A DNA stretch of 64,000 nt from Hippopus hippopus (lineage: Eukaryota; Mollusca; Bivalvia; Cardiida; Cardiidae): assembly GCA_946811185.2 (NCBI GenBank), contig OX328108.1, forward strand, positions 17,679,239-17,743,238, given 5' to 3'. This document shows, one piece after another, positions 11,401-24,051 of the stretch; position 1 is the first letter of the stretch, and each line of letters begins with the position of its first letter. The position numbers and the translations under genes were made by a program. Under the pieces are notes generated by a model. The model worked only from the letters and a program-made list of their open reading frames with translations, was not told where the DNA came from and did no database searches.

Positions 11401-13370
11401 AAGATCAGACAGCAATGAACGTGACGCCTAATTGTGGGTCTACACTGCCTGCTACTTTGCACTGAATTAGATCTACGACCAAAATGTTGAGTTGTTTCCA
11501 ACGAACATCATATTTTAACCCTTTCAGAGGCATAGGCGTAGGCGAAAACATGAGCTTTTTCGAACGGATCAGATTAAGATCAGACTGCTCTGTGCATTTG
11601 TAGTCTGATGTTGGATCTTCGCGCTTGTGAAATCAAGCCTATAAGATAAATATCCTCCGACGGTTTCAATGGATCAGTGTATTTTCGGCCACCTGAGAGA
11701 TCAAGCAATGTTTTTGGCGCTGTAAGAGTTAAGCCTTGGGCAAACTTCGATGTACATGTATTTATCTGGCAGTGATTCCCGAGTTAACCCTTACAGTGTT
11801 AAAGTAATGAAATGGACATTTTCAATTAGAAAAAAATATCTGGAATAGATAATGTCATTCACGGTTGTTTTGGCCAGTATATGCAACAAAGTAGCGGACA
11901 GTGTAGATTCAGGATCAGACTGCACGTTCTGTGCAGTATGATAGTAACTTCAACTATCTACAAAGAGTGCTTTAGTCGGTTCCAGCGCTTCATGGGTTAA
12001 GTTATTGACATATTTGTCTGAAAATATCATGCTGCATATTTTGTAGGACGTGCCTAGGGCTCGAGCCATGATGTTGGTTAGATCAAGTTCATTTGTTCCT
12101 ACTTTTTTCTGTCTTATTGCAAAAGACCAAAAAGGGGCTTAAAATATCGCGGCGGCCGGTGCCCCTATCTATAGGCCTACTTTCCCGGAAAAGGCAAGTC
12201 TGAAATACGAAAAGGACTCCTTTTCACGCAAAAAGAAATATATTTCACGAAAATAGACTCCTTTGATGAAAAAAAATTTTTTTTTCTTTGATGAATGTTC
12301 TTGGTATGGTCGACGCATATTCAAAATGATTCACTGTGATTGAGATGAAATCAGTCACAGTAGAAAGAATTATCCAAGAAACTAGTTGTAAATCTGCTAG
12401 ATATGGGTTACCAACTTATGGATGAACTTTTTTTTTAATGAACGAAAAACGTTAGTATAAATCATTTGATGTTAGAGAGTAGCACTGAGGCGAAACCGTC
12501 CACAAACGGCCTTCTAGAAAGCGAGCGAGCAAGCGACCTTAGGGCCGAATTCCAAAGACAGTAGGGGCAGTAAGTAGGGACGGACCCGCTGCGTTGCGTT
12601 CCAAATTAGTTATAGAAAGATGGTCTATGTAATGCAGAAATTGAATGTCGATCAAATAAGAACGAGAAAATTTCAAATTAAATGAACAAGTTGAACCTTA
12701 GATTCTGCGTTTACCATTTAGAGATGCCGCAGAACGAGCAGAAACTGCTTGCGTGGATTTCAATGACACAGTCCCGCGATATTGGTTTAAAAAAAAACTT
12801 GATCATAAAAAGGAGATATCCGTTATGAAATACAACAGCACCAGACCGTCTTGAGAACGCAAAAAATAGGTCTTTAACGTGTAATAATGTTTTTATTCAT
12901 CGAGTGTCAGATCAACTGAGCAGAAGATAAAGAAAGATAAATCAATGTCTGAACATTTCTGTCACAATGACATGGCTGGAATTTGGCTCCTGTCTGCTGA
13001 TAAGCCCCTACAGGCCGTATAGATAATTTCTTTTTGTACCGTTTTAGTCTAGGTTAAAGCCAATAAAACTGGTATGTGCACGAGTTCCCATTATAGGAAG
13101 ACCACCATTCACGTTACAGTAAATTTGGCCAAAAACTTAGGAGGAGAACAGAGCACAAAAGTGACAGGCGGACAAGCTAATTTTAGTATAACTTCTTACG
13201 TCGTTGTTGGGATTTAACTGTAAGAATCAGTGGTATATAGGCCCTACTTAGCCTTTTTCATATAATAATGAGGTTAATCTTGTCCTTTTTTTTTCAAGGG
13301 CAAGGGGCGCAAAGCATTATCCTTTATTTTACAATGTGTCCGTCGTCAACCTTTGCTTAAAACAAGTTTT
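11401..13370. other. No gene recognised; two degenerate GATCAGAC palindromes
   Basis: Palindromes of the 6116 family occur at about 11569-11620 and 11905-11945. The remainder, including a less AT-rich part at 12100-12800, has no long frame and no domain I recognise. A run of A then T lies near 12270-12285. Confidence 0.45.
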
Positions 13371-13377
13371 GCCCTTG

Positions 13378-14055
13378 AACTGTCGGACAGATTTTATGAT
13401 AAGTTCACTGTTCACCCAGTAAAGTAACTAAAAATGGTTCCGCTCTACCAAGGTGGCCGCCAGAGCTGAAAGCAAAAAAATAGCCGCTGGTGGCCCTCAT
13501 CTATATATCGGACGTAACAAGTAGACCTTTTTATACAACGTTTCCTACTAATTTGATTGACAAGTTTTCTTTTTCTATGATTTCACAGAAATATTCTTTG
13601 TTTTAAAGCATACCATAGCTATTTCTGACAATCATGGTGGTTTGGAATGTTCAGTTCCTTATTTTTGGATGTCAAATTCGGGACCGCTTTTTGTTGCGAA
13701 AGGCTGCAAACGTATAAACGTTTTTTTTTTAAAGAAACTATCGATTTTTTATCACATTTACTTGATCCACATGGAAGCACAAGCAGAACATGCATTGTTT
13801 TTGAAATAATAAAAACAAAACTAGCAAACAAACAATTATTATATGAGACACGCTCCGGCAAAAGGGGGATTTATGCATCTCAGTGATGGATTATACAAAG
13901 CAAGTCATCATACGAGTATATTTAACGGAGGTAACAAGTAGATCCATAGAACTGTCGGACAGATTTTATAAGTTCACTGTTAACCCAGTAAAGGAACTAT
14001 AAATGGTTCCACTCTACCAATGTGGCCGCCAGAGCCGAAAGCAGAAAACGATAGA
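13378..14055 (+). repeat. Direct repeat pair, ~106 bp, 572 bp apart
   Basis: About 13378-13483 and 13950-14055 share AACTGTCGGACAGATTTTAT, AAGTTCACTGTT, ACCCAGTAAAG, AAATGGTTCC and GTGGCCGCCAGAGC in the same order. Between the copies lie a fragment starting CGCTCCGGCAAAAGGGGGA (GC-hairpin family) and AT-rich DNA. Confidence 0.8.
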
Positions 14056-14059
14056 ATCA

Positions 14060-14200
14060 ATTCTGTCTAACAACTGGCTGAATCATGAGGTAGACTGGTC
14101 CTTAGACTTGCAGAAAATTGACCAAGTTTCAACCCGGGGCGGCCTGTGCGGACTGCCCAGGCTGACCTGAATCGATACTTTTTGCAGATGTATTAAAGAC
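14060..14200 (-). mobile_element. GC-hairpin element fragment
   Basis: Contains TTCTGTCTAACAACTGGCTGAATCATGAGGTAGACTGGTCC-type family words and a degraded CGGCCTGTGCGG...GCCCAGGCTGACC hairpin, then GATACTTTTTGCAGATG. Confidence 0.7.
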
Positions 14201-14884
14201 GATCGCTACTGTGTCACCATTTTTTCAAAACATTTAGAATTTCACGAAACTTTGTTTGGTGATAGTTTATCTGATCTACAAAAATAGGAGATAAAAAGAG
14301 GGGGTCACCAGCTTTGGGAAAATTCTATGAATATTTCTTTTAGTACACCCTGCATTGCGGCAGTTCAGGATGAAATTTCACCTATGAAAACTAAGTCTAT
14401 GTATATTTTTTTAAATGACAACAATTATAAGCAAATTTTATGTCATTGTTTTAGTGAAACATCATATTTAATGAAAAAAAAAAATTAGAGTATACTGAGT
14501 ATCAATATTTAAAAAAAAAACGAACTTATGGCTAAAACACCTTTAATTTGGAAAAAAAAAGTATCTTTTAAAGTTCTTTTTTTTAAATGTTCTAACATTC
14601 AGATTTTTCTTATTTTTTCTATAAATGATATTCAGGTACTAAACTAAAAGAATCAGGCTTAAAACAAATAGGTCACCAGTCTTATTTTTTAAGAAAGAAC
14701 ATTTTAAGTTTGTAGGTGGGGCACTAGCTAATGAGTAAATGTAGGGTTTGTCAAAGACAATAACATTATAGGAAGTAAATTATCTCATTTTTTTCAATAA
14801 TACAACAATATTTATAAGAATCAAGTTTGTTGGTCATAATAAACCAATTCAAAGCATATAAATGTAATAATGATTTTAGGATTT
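14201..14884. other. AT-rich, nothing recognised
   Basis: Very AT-rich with several A or T runs. No long frame, palindrome or tandem structure is visible. Confidence 0.5.
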
Positions 14885-15175
14885 AACCCATTTCCAAACG
14901 ACTAATTTTAGACTCTTCTAAATTTGACACGTTTGCAGACGCTAAACCAAAACCTGGTATTCATGTATCACAGTTCTTTGATGGGTCAGAAACCATTGTG
15001 CAAAAAGGAGAAATCAATCGGTAGGAGTAATTTCTCCTTTTGACATCAATGTTTTCTAATGTTGTTTGCTGCAGACTCATCAAGCTAAGGGACAACCTGG
15101 TAAAGGAGAAAGAGTTATGTACAGCCCCTCATTTTCTGCAAGTCTTTACCAAGTGACATAATTTTGGACTAGACC
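14885..15175 (-). mobile_element. Diverged TTAA-type MITE
   Basis: AACCCATTTCCAAACGAC, then TTTGCAGACGC, a hairpin of AAAAAGGAGAAAT / ATTTCTCCTTTT at about 15003-15040, and CAAGTGACATAATTTTGGAC to the right. Substitutions are frequent; the right end is uncertain. Confidence 0.65.
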
Positions 15176-15556
15176 AAACTGAAAGCATCTGCATCTGAAA
15201 GGATGTTTTAGCTCGACGATACGTCCGCTAGTAGTAGCATCTGTGTCCATATTTTCCGTTGTTAGGTGACGTAGTAAGGTGATTCACTTTGACTTTCAGT
15301 TCGATCTTTTGAAAGCGTAATTTTGGATTCTTGCCTCGCATATAATTATTTAGCTTGATTCAAATACTTTTTTCTTCATTTTGCTGACATTAAAGGATCC
15401 GTTTTAGTTCTTGGTTTATCCATTCTGCAGGCACTGACAAGTGTGGCAAGATCAATTGTGTTAGGTGCTCACCGTTTTTCGAGTAAAAGGTGAGCGTGAT
15501 AGTTACACGAAGCGCTAAAATGGAAACTGTCGCAAACGTCGTTAAGCCACCTTTTC
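15176..15556. other. Nothing recognised
   Basis: No frame, repeat or hairpin of note beyond weak similarity to MITE edges (GAAAGCATCTGCA at 15181). Confidence 0.45.
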
Positions 15557-15862
15557 ACAGAGCATGGCTCAATCATAAAAGATGAAGTTAAGAAAGAACA
15601 AAAACAGATTAACCATGCTCTGGCAAAATAAGGCTGAATGGATTTGCGATAAGTATCGATTCAGGTCAACCTGCGCAGTCAACGCAGGTTGTGCTGGGTC
15701 GAGACTTTTCGTTATTGGACTTTTTCTGCATGTCAAAGGACCATTCTACCCCAGCATTCAGTCTGTTGTTAGACAAAATGGATTTTTGGTTCTATAGTTA
15801 TGTGATCGATGACTTGCGCGGAGATGCATTAAGCCCACTTTTGCCAGAGTACGGCTCATATA
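15557..15862 (+). mobile_element. GC-hairpin element (CAGCCTGCGC family)
   Basis: Inverted ends CCATGCTCTGGCAAAA (about 15612) and TTTTGCCAGAGTACGG (about 15840) bound a body with CAACCTGCGCAG...CGCAGGTTG, TTTTTCTGCATGTCAAAGGA and AGATGCATTAAGCCC. The same order appears at 47815 and 51419. A second, related palindromic element begins immediately after. Confidence 0.8.
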
Positions 15863-16126
15863 TGGCCTGCAACACGCGAAAAGGGGCATTCGGACACTTG
15901 CGTAAAGTGTCGTCTCGGATCACCCTGCGCAGTCCGCGCAGGCTAATCCGAAACGACACTTTCCGTTTTTTATGTAATTTTCCGTTTTGCGCAAGTCTAC
16001 TGTAGCACAAAATCTAATGTAGTCGTAAAGTGCTGTCTCGGATTAGCCTGCGCGGACTGCGCAGGCTGATCCGAGACAACACTTTACGCAAATGTCCGAA
16101 TGCCCCTTTTCGCGTGTTGCAAGCCA
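15863..16126. mobile_element. 264-bp near-perfect palindromic MITE
   Basis: The element reads nearly the same on both strands: ends TGGCCTGCAACACGCG and CGCGTGTTGCAAGCCA, then AAAAGGGGCATTCGGACA, CGTAAAGTGTCGTCTCGGAT and an internal CCTGCGCAGTCCGCGCAGG hairpin in each half. A second copy lies at 48723-48985. It has no coding capacity; open frames on both strands only mirror the palindrome. Confidence 0.92.
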
Positions 16127-16607
16127 ATTATAAAAACCAATTAATTTTGAAAGGATTCAATTTGGCTGAGTGTGAATATCCTTTTTAAGTGGCTTTCGAA
16201 CACATTGCAACATGTTCACCTTCTATCGATAGTACTAAAGATGAAACCTGACTCATTATCAAATTTGAGAGTAAAGTATAAATTGTAATATGTTGTCGAT
16301 ATGTACAGTTAAGAACAACTAAAATCTGACATGATAGATTTGAAAGAGATCTACCTGCGAAATGACAGCGAAAAACTGAATGCATTTCTGAGCAGAAAGC
16401 TATGCATACAAAGGCCATTGCTCGTTACGACTGAGGAATTATGACTTCCTTTTTCCACAATGATTTCAGGGGCAAAAAGGTACATTTCTAGGGAAAGAAT
16501 CGAATAACAACATATTATACAGAATTATAAAAGTTTGTAAAATAGAGGCGGGTTAAAAACGACGGTGTTGGTAATTCAATCCTTACTGCCACACCTGACC
16601 TTTTAAA
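16127..16607. other. Nothing recognised
   Basis: A 77-codon frame on the minus strand (16185-16418) has no motif. This is the flank of the lone left arm that starts at 16608. Confidence 0.4.
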
Positions 16608-18505
16608 ATAGGTAAAGTTAGCTACTAGTAGCCAGCTACTTGTTCAGGTAAAGTTAGCTACTAGTAGCCAGCTACTAGTAGCCAGCTACTTGTTCAGGTA
16701 AAGTTAGCTACTAGTAGCCAGCTACTTGTTCAGGTAAAGTTAGCTTCTAGTAACCAGCTACTAGTAGCCAGCTACTTGAGCTGGTAAAATTAGTTATTTG
16801 TAGCCAGCTACTGGTAGCCACCTTCTAGAAAGCAGTCACTTGTAAAGGAAAATCTGGCAATTCGTACCAAGCGACCAATGTATAGGTTATTAAAATGGAG
16901 GTTTTTATTAGTTTCCTAAAGGTACAAGTAGCTGGCGAACCAAATGTCGACGCCTTAAACGAAATGTTTTCCTTCCATCCAGAATACTATATAAATGCAT
17001 CAGAAAAATCAAAATCAAATAATTTCCTGTATTAAAGGGTCAAGCTGCGAGATCTGTCACTAGGATTTTTTTTTTTCACATTTGTTTTTAATTAGGGATT
17101 CAAAATGTACAAGTAGCTGACGACATTAAGACAGGCATTTCAAAATATTTCAAAGAATCACATTCACTGTACTACGGAGAAATTGAAAATATCATTTTCA
17201 ATTCATTTTTAATTATTAAAGGGGCCAGCTACTCGTCATGAAAATTGGGACATTTTTCAATTTCACTTAGAAAGGAATTCAAAGGTACAAGTAGCTGGAG
17301 AGTCTAAGAGCTGTTTTTGTAATTAAGTGCTTGTTTTGAAAAAAGTAGACTATAAATGCGTCAGAAAAATTAAAATTGAAGCATTTCCGATTATTAAAGG
17401 GGCCAGCTACTTGATATAAAAACGGGATAACTTTGCAATTTAGCGAAATCATGATTTAAAATATACAAGTAGCTGGCTAGATTTAGAGAAATTTTTCAAA
17501 ATATTTCAACAAATCATATTGAGGATACTTAGGAGAAATTAAAGATATCAAAATCAATCCATTTTTAATCATTAAAGGGGGCAGCTACTTGTCAGGAAAA
17601 TACGGATATTTTTCAATAATACTTAGTGTGAAATCAAAAGGTACAAGTAGCTGGCGAGCCTAAGAGTGAATTTTGAAATTAAATGCTTGTTTTGAATAAC
17701 AGATACTATGAATGTATAAGAAAACTCAAAATTGAATCAATTCCGGTTATTAAAGGGGCCAGCTACTTGACTTGAAAACGGGACAACTTTACTGTTTTTC
17801 GAAGTAATGATTTCAAATGTACAAGTAGCTGGCGAGGTTTAGAGAGATTTTTCAAAATATTTCAACAAATCATATTGGAGATACTTAGGAGAAATTAAAG
17901 ATATCAAAATGAATACATTTTTATTCATTAAAGGGGGCAGCTACTTGTCAGGAAAATACAGATATTTTTCAATTATACTTCGTGTGAAATCAAAAGGTAC
18001 AAGTAGCTAGCGAGCCTTAAAGTGAATTTTGAAATTAAATGCTTGTTTTGAATAACAGAGATTATCAATGTATGAGAAAACTCAAAATTGAATCATTTCC
18101 GGTTATTAAAGGGACCAGCTACTTGACTTGAAAACTGGACAACTTTTCTGTTTTTCGAAGTAATGATTTCAAATGTACAAGTAGCTGGCTAGATTTAGAG
18201 AGATGTTTCAAAATATTTCAACGAATCATATTGAGGATATTTAGCGGAAATTAAAGGTATCAAAATCAATCAATTCTTATCATTTAAAGGGCCCAGCTAC
18301 TCGCCAGGAAATTCGGATATTTTTCAATTTTACTTAGAGTGAAATCAAAAGGTACAAGTAGCTGGCAAGCCTAAGAGCGAATTAAGAAATTAAATGCTTG
18401 TTTTGAATAACAGATACTATGAATTTATCAGAGAACTCAAAATTGAATCATTTCCGGTTATTAAAGGAGCCAGCTACTTGATCTGAAAACTGTACAACTT
18501 TGCTG

Positions 18506-18520
18506 TTTTTCGAATAATGA
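18506..18520. repeat. Target-site duplication of the 6.1-kb LINE, left copy
   Basis: TTTTTCGAATAATGA here and TTTTTTGAATAATGA at 24643-24657 agree at 14 of 15 positions, and flank the LINE exactly. Undamaged array monomers read TTTTTCGAAGTAATGATTTC at this point. Confidence 0.85.
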
Positions 18521-18534
18521 ATGAATGAATGAAT

Positions 18535-19195
18535 GTTGTTTTATGGCGCATCGACAGCTTTGGTCATTTAGCGCGCATATCTGTGTTAAAGGATAGTAAA
18601 AGTGGGATTTTAAACTGAAAAAGGTTTGAATACATTTATAATAGTAAAAGAGTTGAATTAAGAAGAATTATGTGCGATCTTAATATGTATAAAGGACATT
18701 ATTGACTGACAGGGCAATCCCTATCAACTCAAAAGTTTTAAATGAGAGTTAACAATGTGATAAAAAGGTTTGAACTAAATGTTGGATTGATAGTGAGAAG
18801 TCTTTAAATGAAGAAGAAATATGTGTCATTTATAATGTGCATAAAATATGATATTGAATGGCTGGTCATTCCCTGCCTACTCAGAAGTTTTAGATTAAAA
18901 GGTAAGGCCGAGAATATTTCTTTTCCTTGGAAATGAGTGTTAAAACTGGTAAAGATTGGAGCCTCCAATGGGATCAGTATACTCCCATTAAAGAGGTCCT
19001 GTCTCCAATGAGATAAGATGCCCCTAAGGGGGCCAAACCTCCCATTAAGGAGATGTAAACTGAATATAAAAGCAGTGGTAGAAACTCAAAAGTTTTAGAT
19101 TAAAAAAGTTAAGACTATGAATCAGCTGACAAGATATCTAATATAAAGGCGTATAAAGAATGTAAAAAGATGGATAAGAAACTCAAGAGTAAATA
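18535..19195 (-). other. 3' UTR of the LINE
   Basis: Non-coding; its last ~70 bp (GCGCGCTAAATGACCAAAGC, then GCGCCATAAAACAACATTCA on the minus strand) recur in the fragment at 46291-46345. Part of 18960-19060 has ATGGGA/CCCATT words in both orientations, a possible local hairpin. Confidence 0.8.
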
Positions 19196-22100
19196 TCACA
19201 GTTTATTGTAAATGCCAATCTCTTTTATGAAAGCGATAATAGATTCAACGCTGACAGAATCAAAAAGATTTTTTAAACTATAGACGTTGAAATATTTTGA
19301 ACGAAATGGCTGAAAGTCAATGCAATCTAGTAGGATATGTTTCACAGAAAAGGATGCATTGCATGGAATACATTCAGGGGCATCATCCCTTGTCAAGAGC
19401 CAGGAATGTGTGATGCGTGAATGGCCAATTCGTAGTTGTGCTATTATCACTTCTTCTCGACGAACAGACCTGTAAACGGGGTACCATTCACCAAGGGAAG
19501 GTTTAATTGAATGCAGTTTATTGAAAACATCAGCATCCCACTGGGATTGCCAAGAAGATTGGATATGTGTTAAGACGGAGGATTTAAAATCAGTGGGTGG
19601 AACTTTAAAATCTGAAATGGGAAGGTTAAATGCAGATTTGGCAGACCTATCGGCATTTTCATTGCCTTTGATGCCTACATGACTTGGAAGCCAGCAGAAC
19701 ACCAATCTATTCATAGAAGAAATTTGTGAGATCCTTCCAAGTAAACTACAGATTAAGGGATTCTCAAGTCGTTGATTTGAAATGGCTTGTAATGTTGACA
19801 AAGAGTCCGAAAAGATAATGAAACGGTAGGAATTAGAACGTTCAGCTAGATTAAGGGCAAGATCAATTGTTTTAATTTTAGCAGAGAAAATAGAGGAGTT
19901 GTTTGGAAGGCGGCACTTCAAGCTCCTTTTTCCATAAACAGCGGCAGCTGCTACAGAATTTCCTTCTTTAGATCCATCTGTAAAGATTGTTTGAAGGAAA
20001 AATAATGCTCCTTTATCTCTTTGTATCTAGATCCGTATACAATAGATCCATAGTCTAATTTGGAGCGAACTAAAGACCGATAAAGCCGCAAGAGGACTTT
20101 ACGGTCTGCTCCCCATTCAGAATGGACCACAACCTTTAGAAGATTAAGGGTCTTCTTGCATTTCTTTTTAAGTGCAGTGATGTGAGGTATGAAGGAAAGC
20201 TTTCTGTCAAAGATGACTCCAAGAAATTTAAACTCAGAAACGACTTCAATTTTAGTTTTGTCCAATACAGTTCAGGGTCTGGGTGAACACCTCGTAGGTT
20301 ACAAAGGTGCATGCACTTAGTTTTGGACTTTGAAAATTTGAAGCCATTTTCATCAGACCACGTTTGGAGTTTGTTGAGACACTGTTGAAGTTGTCTCTCA
20401 ATAATATTCATATTTCGGGATCTGAAGCATATAACAAAGTCATCAACATAAAGGGAACAGTCTACACCAGGACAGATAGCTTTAACTATCCTGTTTATTT
20501 TTACACTGAAAAGTGTAACAGAGAGAATACATCCTTGGGGTACACCCATCTCCTGTTCACGGGCTCCCGAGACAGTATTTACAACTCGGACGCGGAAAAG
20601 ACGTTCATCCAAGAAGGCTGAAATAAAAAGAGGAAGACGACCTCGAAGACCAAAGTCATGCAAGTCTTTAAGAATTTCGTATTTCCAAGTCGTATCGTAA
20701 GCGCTTTCAAGGTCGAAAAAGACAGATACTATATGCTGTCTATTAATAAAGGCTTCTCTGACAAAGGATTCAAAGCGGACAAGATGATCTATAGTGCCAC
20801 GCTGGCGACGAAATCCACTCTGTACATCAACGATGAGGTTGTTTTTCTCTAAAAACCAGACAAGCCTGTCGTTGACCATACGTTCTAAGATCTTGCAGAG
20901 ACAACTAGTAAGAGCTATTGGACGATAGTTAGCCGGGTCACCAGCATCCTTGCCAGGTTTTGGGATAGGAATGACTAGTGCCTCCCGCCAGGATGAAGGA
21001 AAATCTCCTGACTGCCAGATATCATTAAAAATATCAAGTAAAACTGAGAGAGAAGTAAAAGGTAAGTGTTTTAAAAACTGGTAATGAACTTTATCTTGGC
21101 CAGGAGAAGAATCGTGAGCTTTATTCAGAGCAGATTTTAATTCTCTAAAGGTGAAGAGTTTATTATAATGCTCTGAATTAGAAGAATTGAAATTAAGTTT
21201 TTTCTTTTCTTCTCTGGCTTTATTCCTCTGAAACTTTTCAGAATGGTTTGCAGCGGAAGACTTTTTGCAAAAGGTGTCGGCAAGAGCATCAGCTATATCC
21301 TGGGGTGATTCCAACGAAGTATTGTTAACTTCAAGGTGACTAAGAGGGGGCTGGCCTTTGCCATTGATCTTTCTGATCATATCCCAGGTTTTTTTAGTAG
21401 TAGTTCTACTATTTAATTTAGAGACATACTGTCTCCAAGCTTTGCGCTTACTTTCTCTAATGGTACGACGGGCTTTTGCCCTGGAAATACGGAATAAGTT
21501 ATGATTTTCTTTGGTAGGCCTGAGGTTAAATTTTCTAAGGGCTTGTTTTCTGTCTCTGACAGCCTGTTTACAATCATCATTGTACCAAGGCTTGTCAGGA
21601 CGTTTTGGATTTGTCGAGGTCTGAAGGACGGACTGTTTAGCTGCATCAATTAATAGGGAAGTGAAAAGTTTTGCGGGATCATCGCAATCTCCAAATTTAT
21701 CATGTGTAATGGTTTGTTCACAGAGGGTTTCAAATTTATTCCAATTGGCTTTGGAAAGCTTCCATTTCTGCGGTCGTACACTGTTGGATGATTGTGTAGA
21801 TGAAAAGATAATGGGGAAGTGATCACTTCCACACAAATCCTCAGGCACTTTCCAAGTGAAATTGGGAAGTAAGACTGGGCTGCATAAGGTTAAATCAATA
21901 GAAGAGTAAGATCCAGTTGCTGGATGCAAGTAGGTTTTGGATTTGTTATCATTCATGAAAGACAAAGAGTTGTTCGAAATGAAGCTCTCCAACTGTAAAC
22001 CTCTCTGGTTCGTGTCATCGCAACCCCACATAACATTGTGACCATTAAAGTCCCCAGCAAGAATATAGGGGGATGGCAATTGGGAAATGAGATCATTCAG

Positions 22101-22502
22101 ATTGGTCTCATTGATAGGTGTGCTTGGGGGGAGATATAAAGAACATAGTGTAACAGTACTATGTAAAGATAATCTGATAGCAACAGCTTGCAAGTTTGTG
22201 TTAAGCGAGATAACTTTATCAGGAATGTTGTTATTAACGATAATAAAAACACCACCTCTGGCTTTCTCACCTTCCGTAAAGACTTTATTGTAAATGGAAT
22301 GGTATTTGATAGAGATATCATCCTCCCGTTTAAGGAAGGTTTCTTGCAGACAAACAGCAACTGGTTTGTGATCATTGATCAAAAGAGAAAGTTCGTCAAA
22401 GTTTGACTTCAGACCTCGACAATTCCACTGGATTATGGTATCCATAGTGCATGAGGAAAGTATAAAAGCTAAAGTAATAAAAGAGGCCGTAAACCAATGC
22501 AT
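19196..22502 (-). pseudogene. LINE ORF2: endonuclease, reverse transcriptase, RNase H (frameshifted)
   Basis: The start is probably the ATG at 22445 (MDTIIQWNCRGL); an in-frame ATG lies upstream at 22502. Endonuclease motifs are in order: WNCRG, CLQETF, LAGDFNGHN, SSIDLT, GSDHFPI (residues ~25-230). RT motifs: NYRPIALTS, FDLESAYDT, GVPQGCILS and the catalytic box LYVDDF near residue 685. The frame shifts near 20270 (continuing as KTKIEVVSEFKFLG) and again near 19990 into an RNase H with TDGS, FSDSLS and WLPSHVG...NADR. The usual glutamate of the RNase H active site is lysine here (FSAKIKT). With three frames, no full polymerase is made. Intact length would be about 1,080 residues, normal for I-type elements. 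Confidence 0.93.
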
Positions 22503-22517
22503 TTTAAAATAGATTGG

Positions 22518-24051
22518 TTAAGAGTTCATTACAGTTGTCTCGGGTTTGGACGAGTGCCAAGTGTCAGCGTCCTTGTTCCAAGGATCTTTGGAAACGGACC
22601 AGATAGAGGCTTCTGAATCTGAAGCCTCACCTTCCAGATTTTCAGCATCTGCATCCATGTCCTCTAGCTCCGAAAATCTGTTGGAGGTAGGGACAGGATC
22701 ATTTATTTTGACTGTGATTTCACAAGATCCATGAGTATCTCTGGGTTGTGGTTTGGATTTTGAAGAAGACCTTTTAGGAGATCGGGGTGCATGATTAGAT
22801 TTGTTATCTTTAGATGAAACCTGAGATTTAGTCGTAGACTGTGAAGGTTGAGGTTAGGTTTTCTTTGGAGGTTGTTGTGAAGGGGGAGATGGCTTTGAAG
22901 CTTTTTGTGAGGAGATGTTTTGCAAAGAGGTAGATGACTTTGAAGTTGTTTTTGAAGAAATACTTTGAGAAGAGGTAGATGGTGTTTTTAGGGTGGTGGA
23001 TGGAGTGGGGGTTTGGATATAGGTTGTGTCTGTTTAGGAGGCTTTGGAGGTTCGGAAGGTTGAATGTCAGGGACTAAGCTCTTCAACTCATTGGCCATTT
23101 CTGGAAACTTTTCAAGAAGTTTCTTTGCCAAGAGTTCACAAGTAGAGCAATGTTCCTTTCCAGATGTTGCAGATGACACTTTTGCATAGGATGTTGAGCA
23201 ATTCAACAATGTTTGGTCATTTCTGCGCTTTTAAACTATCTTCCGTGCTTCCACAAAACTGACATTTTCTTTATATTTTATAGATAGGATTTCTTTTTCA
23301 TCCTTCCAGACTGAACAGTCTTTAGAAAAGACTGGATGATGGTACTTGCAATTAAAACAGAGCACAGGGTTATTGCAAATATAAGGTTCATGATCAGAGC
23401 CCTCAAAAGCACATTTTGGACAGACAGGTGTGCTTTTGCAATTACTTTCGTGATGGCCATACCTCTGGCATTTATAACAGCGCAGAGGGTTAGGCACATA
23501 CACGTCGACCTTCACAGAAATCCTATTTTGATGGAAGCAGGAAGAATCGGTGTACAAAAGGTAAGGATATAGGTATTTGTAGCTCTACGCATACCATTTC
23601 TGAAAACAGAGATCCCTTTGACCTCAGACACTGCTTGAGATTTGAGGTTACTTTCAATCTCTTCCACCGAGTCACAGTAGGATAGCTCCCTACACCTGAT
23701 GACTCTTTTGCTGGTGTTAAGAGTTTTATGTGGATACACTTTTACGTCCAAATTGTAAAATCTTTTATGTCCCAGGAGATTTTTGGCCTGCTGTTGAGAA
23801 TGACATTCAATAAGCAGAGTGTCATTTTTCAGTTTTTTGACAGATTTTGGTGTGCCCAAAATGGAAGAAACTGTCTTCTCTATAACAAACGGAGAAAGTT
23901 TTGAAATGGGTTTTGATGGGTCAACTGCCTCTATTACAATAAAACGAGCAAATGTTGTGTTTGTGTTGAATGATACTTCTGACTCTGAATCAGTCAGAAA
24001 GAACACGCTTGGCTTTCTTTTGTGTTTCCATGTTTGTTTAATAGGGTTCAT
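22518..24051 (-). pseudogene. LINE ORF1: gag-like RNA-binding protein (frameshifted)
   Basis: Begins at the ATG 24051-24049 (MNPIKQTWKHKRKPS) and ends at the TAA 22520-22518, 72 bp before the likely ORF2 ATG. The N-terminal part resembles the RRM-like fold of I/jockey ORF1 proteins. Three zinc knuckles follow at about 23490-23360: CYKCQRYGHHESNC, CPKCAFEGSDHEPYIC and CFNCKYHHPVFSKDC. The frame changes near 23520-23550, a stop lies near 23230, and the frame changes again below 22990. The C-terminal third is Ser/Lys/Pro-rich, then acidic. Role by family: RNA binding and particle formation with the retrotransposon RNA. Not functional here. Confidence 0.88.

Noticed and set aside
15582..16010. 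Frames of 70-104 codons on both strands
   Set aside because: They mirror a palindromic element and a GC-hairpin element; similar frames would arise from any copy.
20364..20852. Plus-strand frames of 85 and 64 codons, and 22087-22406 and 23336-24154
   Set aside because: Antisense shadows of the LINE reading frames, which carry recognisable endonuclease, RT and zinc-knuckle motifs.
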